Shown here: positions 4,896-6,655 of the stretch, piece after piece
How the letters are laid out: each line of letters opens with the position of its first letter
Numbering within the stretch: the first letter of the stretch is position 1
NCBI GenBank assembly: GCA_027056825.1
Contig: JALUJS010000646.1
Location: forward strand, 1-6,655
From: Candidatus Krumholzibacteriia bacterium
GTDB taxonomy: Bacteria; Krumholzibacteriota; Krumholzibacteriia; LZORAL124-64-63
Direction of reading: 5' to 3'
Length of the DNA: 6,655 nucleotides
Position numbers and translations under genes: made by a program
The notes under the pieces: generated by a model
The model's database searches: none
Told to the model about the DNA's origin: nothing
Seen by the model: only the letters and a program-made list of their open reading frames with translations

Positions 4896-5513
4896 CACCA
4901 GGGCGAACTGGAGCCAGCGCATGTCCCCGAACCGCCCCAGGGTCAACAGGTTGAACAACCTGAACGAGGCCGCCCCCGTGGGGTTGATCCCCCGGACGGT
5001 TTCCACCCGGTAACCCCCGTCCTCCAGCAGGCTGATCATGCTCGCGCGGGTGAAGAACCGCATGTGCGTGCGGTCGCAGATGCCCTCGTCCGTGTACTCC
5101 CAGCGCCCGCGCAGCGCCAGGTCCACCACGTTGTGGAAGTAGCGCACGTTGGGCAGGGAGACCACGAGGCACCCTCCCGGCGCCAGCAGGGGCCGCACCG
5201 CAGCCAGCAGCGCGGCCGGATCCACCAGATGCTCCAGAACGTCGTTGAGGGTCACGCAGTCGAAGCGTCCCGGCGGCAACCCCTGCGCCACCGCCACCGC
5301 GTCCCCGGTCAGCACCCGGTCCAGAACCTCGGCCGCGCGGCCGGCGGCTCCGGGATCGAATTCGATCCCCCAGACCTCCAGCTCCGGCCGGGATTTCTTC
5401 AGCTCCGCCCCGAAGGCGCCCGCCCCGCAACCCACGTCCAGGAGGGCGCGCGCGTCCCGGGGCACGAAGGGCTGCATTTCCCGCCGGGGATGCCCGTAGT
5501 AGTCGCCGCTCAT
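4878..5513 (-). CDS. Class I SAM-dependent methyltransferase (Methyltransf_11/23 type)
   Basis: This 211-residue protein transfers a methyl group from S-adenosylmethionine; its substrate is unknown. SAM-binding motif I is LLDVGCGAGAFG (24-35). The acidic residue at the end of the second strand is E51 in VWGIEFDP, and FDCVTLNDVLEHLVDP and LLAPGGCLVVSLPN are the later conserved blocks. The C-terminal part, with YTDEGICDRTHMRFFT, resembles small methyltransferases often found in surface-polysaccharide gene clusters, which hints at a sugar or glycan acceptor but does not prove it. No membrane segment is seen, so it is probably cytoplasmic. I chose ATG at 5513 because it overlaps the ClC stop in an ATGA junction and the protein then starts just before motif I. 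The frame stays open further upstream into the ClC gene, but that extension has no family likeness. The Shine-Dalgarno match (GGGA) is weak, so translation probably depends on coupling. It ends at a hairpin and terminator-like repeat. Confidence 0.88.
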   Translation of the reverse strand: MSGDYYGHPRREMQPFVPRDARALLDVGCGAGAFGAELKKSRPELEVWGIEFDPGAAGRAAEVLDRVLTGDAVAVAQGLPPGRFDCVTLNDVLEHLVDPAALLAAVRPLLAPGGCLVVSLPNVRYFHNVVDLALRGRWEYTDEGICDRTHMRFFTRASMISLLEDGGYRVETVRGINPTGAASFRLFNLLTLGRFGDMRWLQFALVATPAD

Positions 5514-6655
5514 GGCGTCCCGCAATCGGTCGCGAAGGTCCGGGCGTTGGTGTCCTGCAGCAGGCGATCCAGGGCCCCGACCTCCCCCACGATGATCAGG
5601 CGGTCCCCCGCCTTCAACGGCCGGTCCGGATCGGGCATGGTGTTGACCGCCCCGCCCAGCCGGTTCCTCTCCTTGACCGCCAGCACCGAGATGCCGTAGC
5701 GCGGGCGCAGGCCCAGGTCCTTGAGGGTGCGCCCTTCCCACTCCACCGGCGGCACGAAGAGCTGCACCTTGTACTGCTCGGGCAGTTCGACGCAGTCGTG
5801 CATGCGGGCCTCGCCGGTGACCAGCTTGATGCCCATGTCCTCCTGGTGGAGGATCTCGCGGTTGTAGACCTCGAAGATGGCCTGCCGCGTGATGATCCCC
5901 ACCAGCACCGGGCGCTCCCGGCTGTAGAGAACCGGCAGGTCCGGCCGGTCGTGGCGGCCGAGGGCCAGCAGGCAGTCCTCCAGGTTGTCACGGCGGTAGA
6001 CCACGTCCTCCACCGGGACGCGCAGGTCGTCGGCGATGAGGACCTTCTCCAACCCCTGGCCGCCCAGCAGGTCCTTGATGTCGTGGATGGAGATCATCCC
6101 TGCCAGGCGCCCCTCGTCATCCACCACGTAGTAGTGCTCGTCCTCGTTTTCCAGAAAGAGGTGCAGGATCCGGTCCAGGCCGTCGGTGACGTGCACCGTC
6201 CGCGGATTGACCTCCATGATGTCCTCGACGTGGAACTCGCGCAGGATGGCGCTCTCGCGTCCGAAGTGCAGCGGCTTGCCCTGGCGGGCGAACTTGAGGG
6301 TGAAGATGTTGTGGTCCATCAGCCCGCGGTACGACAGCGCCGCGCCGATGCTCGCGAGCATCAGCGGCAGGATGACCTGGTACTGGCCGGTCATCTCGAA
6401 GAGGATCAGGATGGCCGTCAGGGTGCCGCCGGTGGCCGCCCCCACCATGGCCGCCATACCCGCCATGGCGAAGGCCCCCACGGCATGGTGGGCGCCGGGG
6501 AAGATGTAGATCAGGGCCGCCCCGAAGGCGCCCCCGGTCATGCCGCCCAGGTAGAGGGCCGGGGCGAAGATCCCGCCCGAGGCCCCCGAACCCAGGGTCA
6601 CATCCACCGCCGCCAGCTTGACCACCACCAGCAGGGCCATCGACGGCCACATGGC
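5510..6655 (-). CDS. ClC-family chloride channel/transporter with CBS pair and TrkA-C-like domain, C-terminal part
   Basis: This is an integral inner-membrane protein of the ClC family, which moves chloride as a channel or as a chloride/proton exchanger. The last 381 residues are present; the N-terminal membrane helices, including the GREGP-type gating glutamate, lie outside the window, so channel and exchanger cannot be told apart. Numbering from the methionine at 6652, the segment includes GSGASGGIFAPALYLGG (21-37, the conserved late anion-pathway loop), several hydrophobic helices to about 108, FEMTGQY (85-91) and the last membrane helix. Then come CBS1 (about 142-197, VEDIMEVNP...DIKDLL), CBS2 (about 212-266) and a TrkA-C/RCK-C-like domain (about 296-366, VQLFVPPVEWEGRTLKDLGL to RLIIVGEVGALDRLL). 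CBS pairs in this family usually bind adenine nucleotides, so activity may follow energy state. The position where a Tyr coordinates chloride in E. coli ClcA appears to be Phe (F117). The stop overlaps the methyltransferase ATG by four bases. Confidence 0.94.
   Translation of the reverse strand, partial: AMWPSMALLVVVKLAAVDVTLGSGASGGIFAPALYLGGMTGGAFGAALIYIFPGAHHAVGAFAMAGMAAMVGAATGGTLTAILILFEMTGQYQVILPLMLASIGAALSYRGLMDHNIFTLKFARQGKPLHFGRESAILREFHVEDIMEVNPRTVHVTDGLDRILHLFLENEDEHYYVVDDEGRLAGMISIHDIKDLLGGQGLEKVLIADDLRVPVEDVVYRRDNLEDCLLALGRHDRPDLPVLYSRERPVLVGIITRQAIFEVYNREILHQEDMGIKLVTGEARMHDCVELPEQYKVQLFVPPVEWEGRTLKDLGLRPRYGISVLAVKERNRLGGAVNTMPDPDRPLKAGDRLIIVGEVGALDRLLQDTNARTFATDCGTP

Noticed and set aside
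4672..5430. Long minus-strand frame through the methyltransferase gene into the glgA leader
   Set aside because: It is a shifted, Gly- and Arg-rich shadow of the methyltransferase, which itself carries the SAM motifs. Only its last 22 codons lie outside the gene, and these are listed separately as a tentative leader peptide.
5514..5741. Upstream extension of the methyltransferase frame into the ClC gene
   Set aside because: The frame stays open, but the extra residues overlap conserved ClC tail sequence and show no methyltransferase likeness. The ATG at 5513 fits the ATGA overlap and the usual distance to motif I.

Overview
The window is GC-rich, tightly packed bacterial chromosomal DNA. All six recognisable genes lie on the minus strand, so transcription runs from high to low coordinates. 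Both ends cut through genes. I see no mobile element, tRNA, rRNA or CRISPR array. The receiver protein (with its SSYKDNY...ADAYLTKSSD stretch) and the GAF-containing kinase look like soluble two-component proteins I associate with Desulfobacterota/Deltaproteobacteria and related anaerobes. That placement is inference from memory, not a search.

Layout in transcription order: (1) 6655-5510, the C-terminal 381 residues of a ClC-type chloride channel/transporter with a CBS pair and a TrkA-C/RCK-C-like tail. (2) 5513-4878, a class I SAM-dependent methyltransferase whose ATG overlaps the ClC stop by four bases. (3) A strong hairpin around the methyltransferase stop codon, then an 11-bp inverted repeat resembling a terminator. 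(4) A roughly 140-base leader with a candidate promoter, an imperfect palindrome, a possible 22-codon leader peptide and a small terminator-like hairpin. (5) 4665-3160, glycogen synthase GlgA. (6) 3163-1406, a soluble PAS-GAF histidine kinase whose ATG overlaps the glgA stop by four bases and has a strong ribosome binding site. (7) A 134-base gap with a candidate promoter, then 1271-900, a stand-alone receiver-domain response regulator. (8) 841-1, the N-terminal 280 residues of ADP-glucose pyrophosphorylase GlgC.

The core is a glycogen (alpha-1,4-glucan) synthesis locus. GlgC makes ADP-glucose and GlgA polymerises it. Between the two genes sit a complete soluble sensor kinase and an output-less receiver. 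The kinase is translationally coupled to GlgA. This arrangement suggests that carbon storage is wired to an intracellular signal, possibly redox or a small ligand sensed by the PAS or GAF domain. The signal, the cognate pairing and the target of the receiver cannot be read from sequence. The ClC-methyltransferase pair upstream is probably a separate transcription unit.

I did not find a clearly undescribed system. The most interesting points are the kinase/receiver pair embedded between glgA and glgC, a cysteine cluster in the kinase PAS region, and the structured glgA leader.
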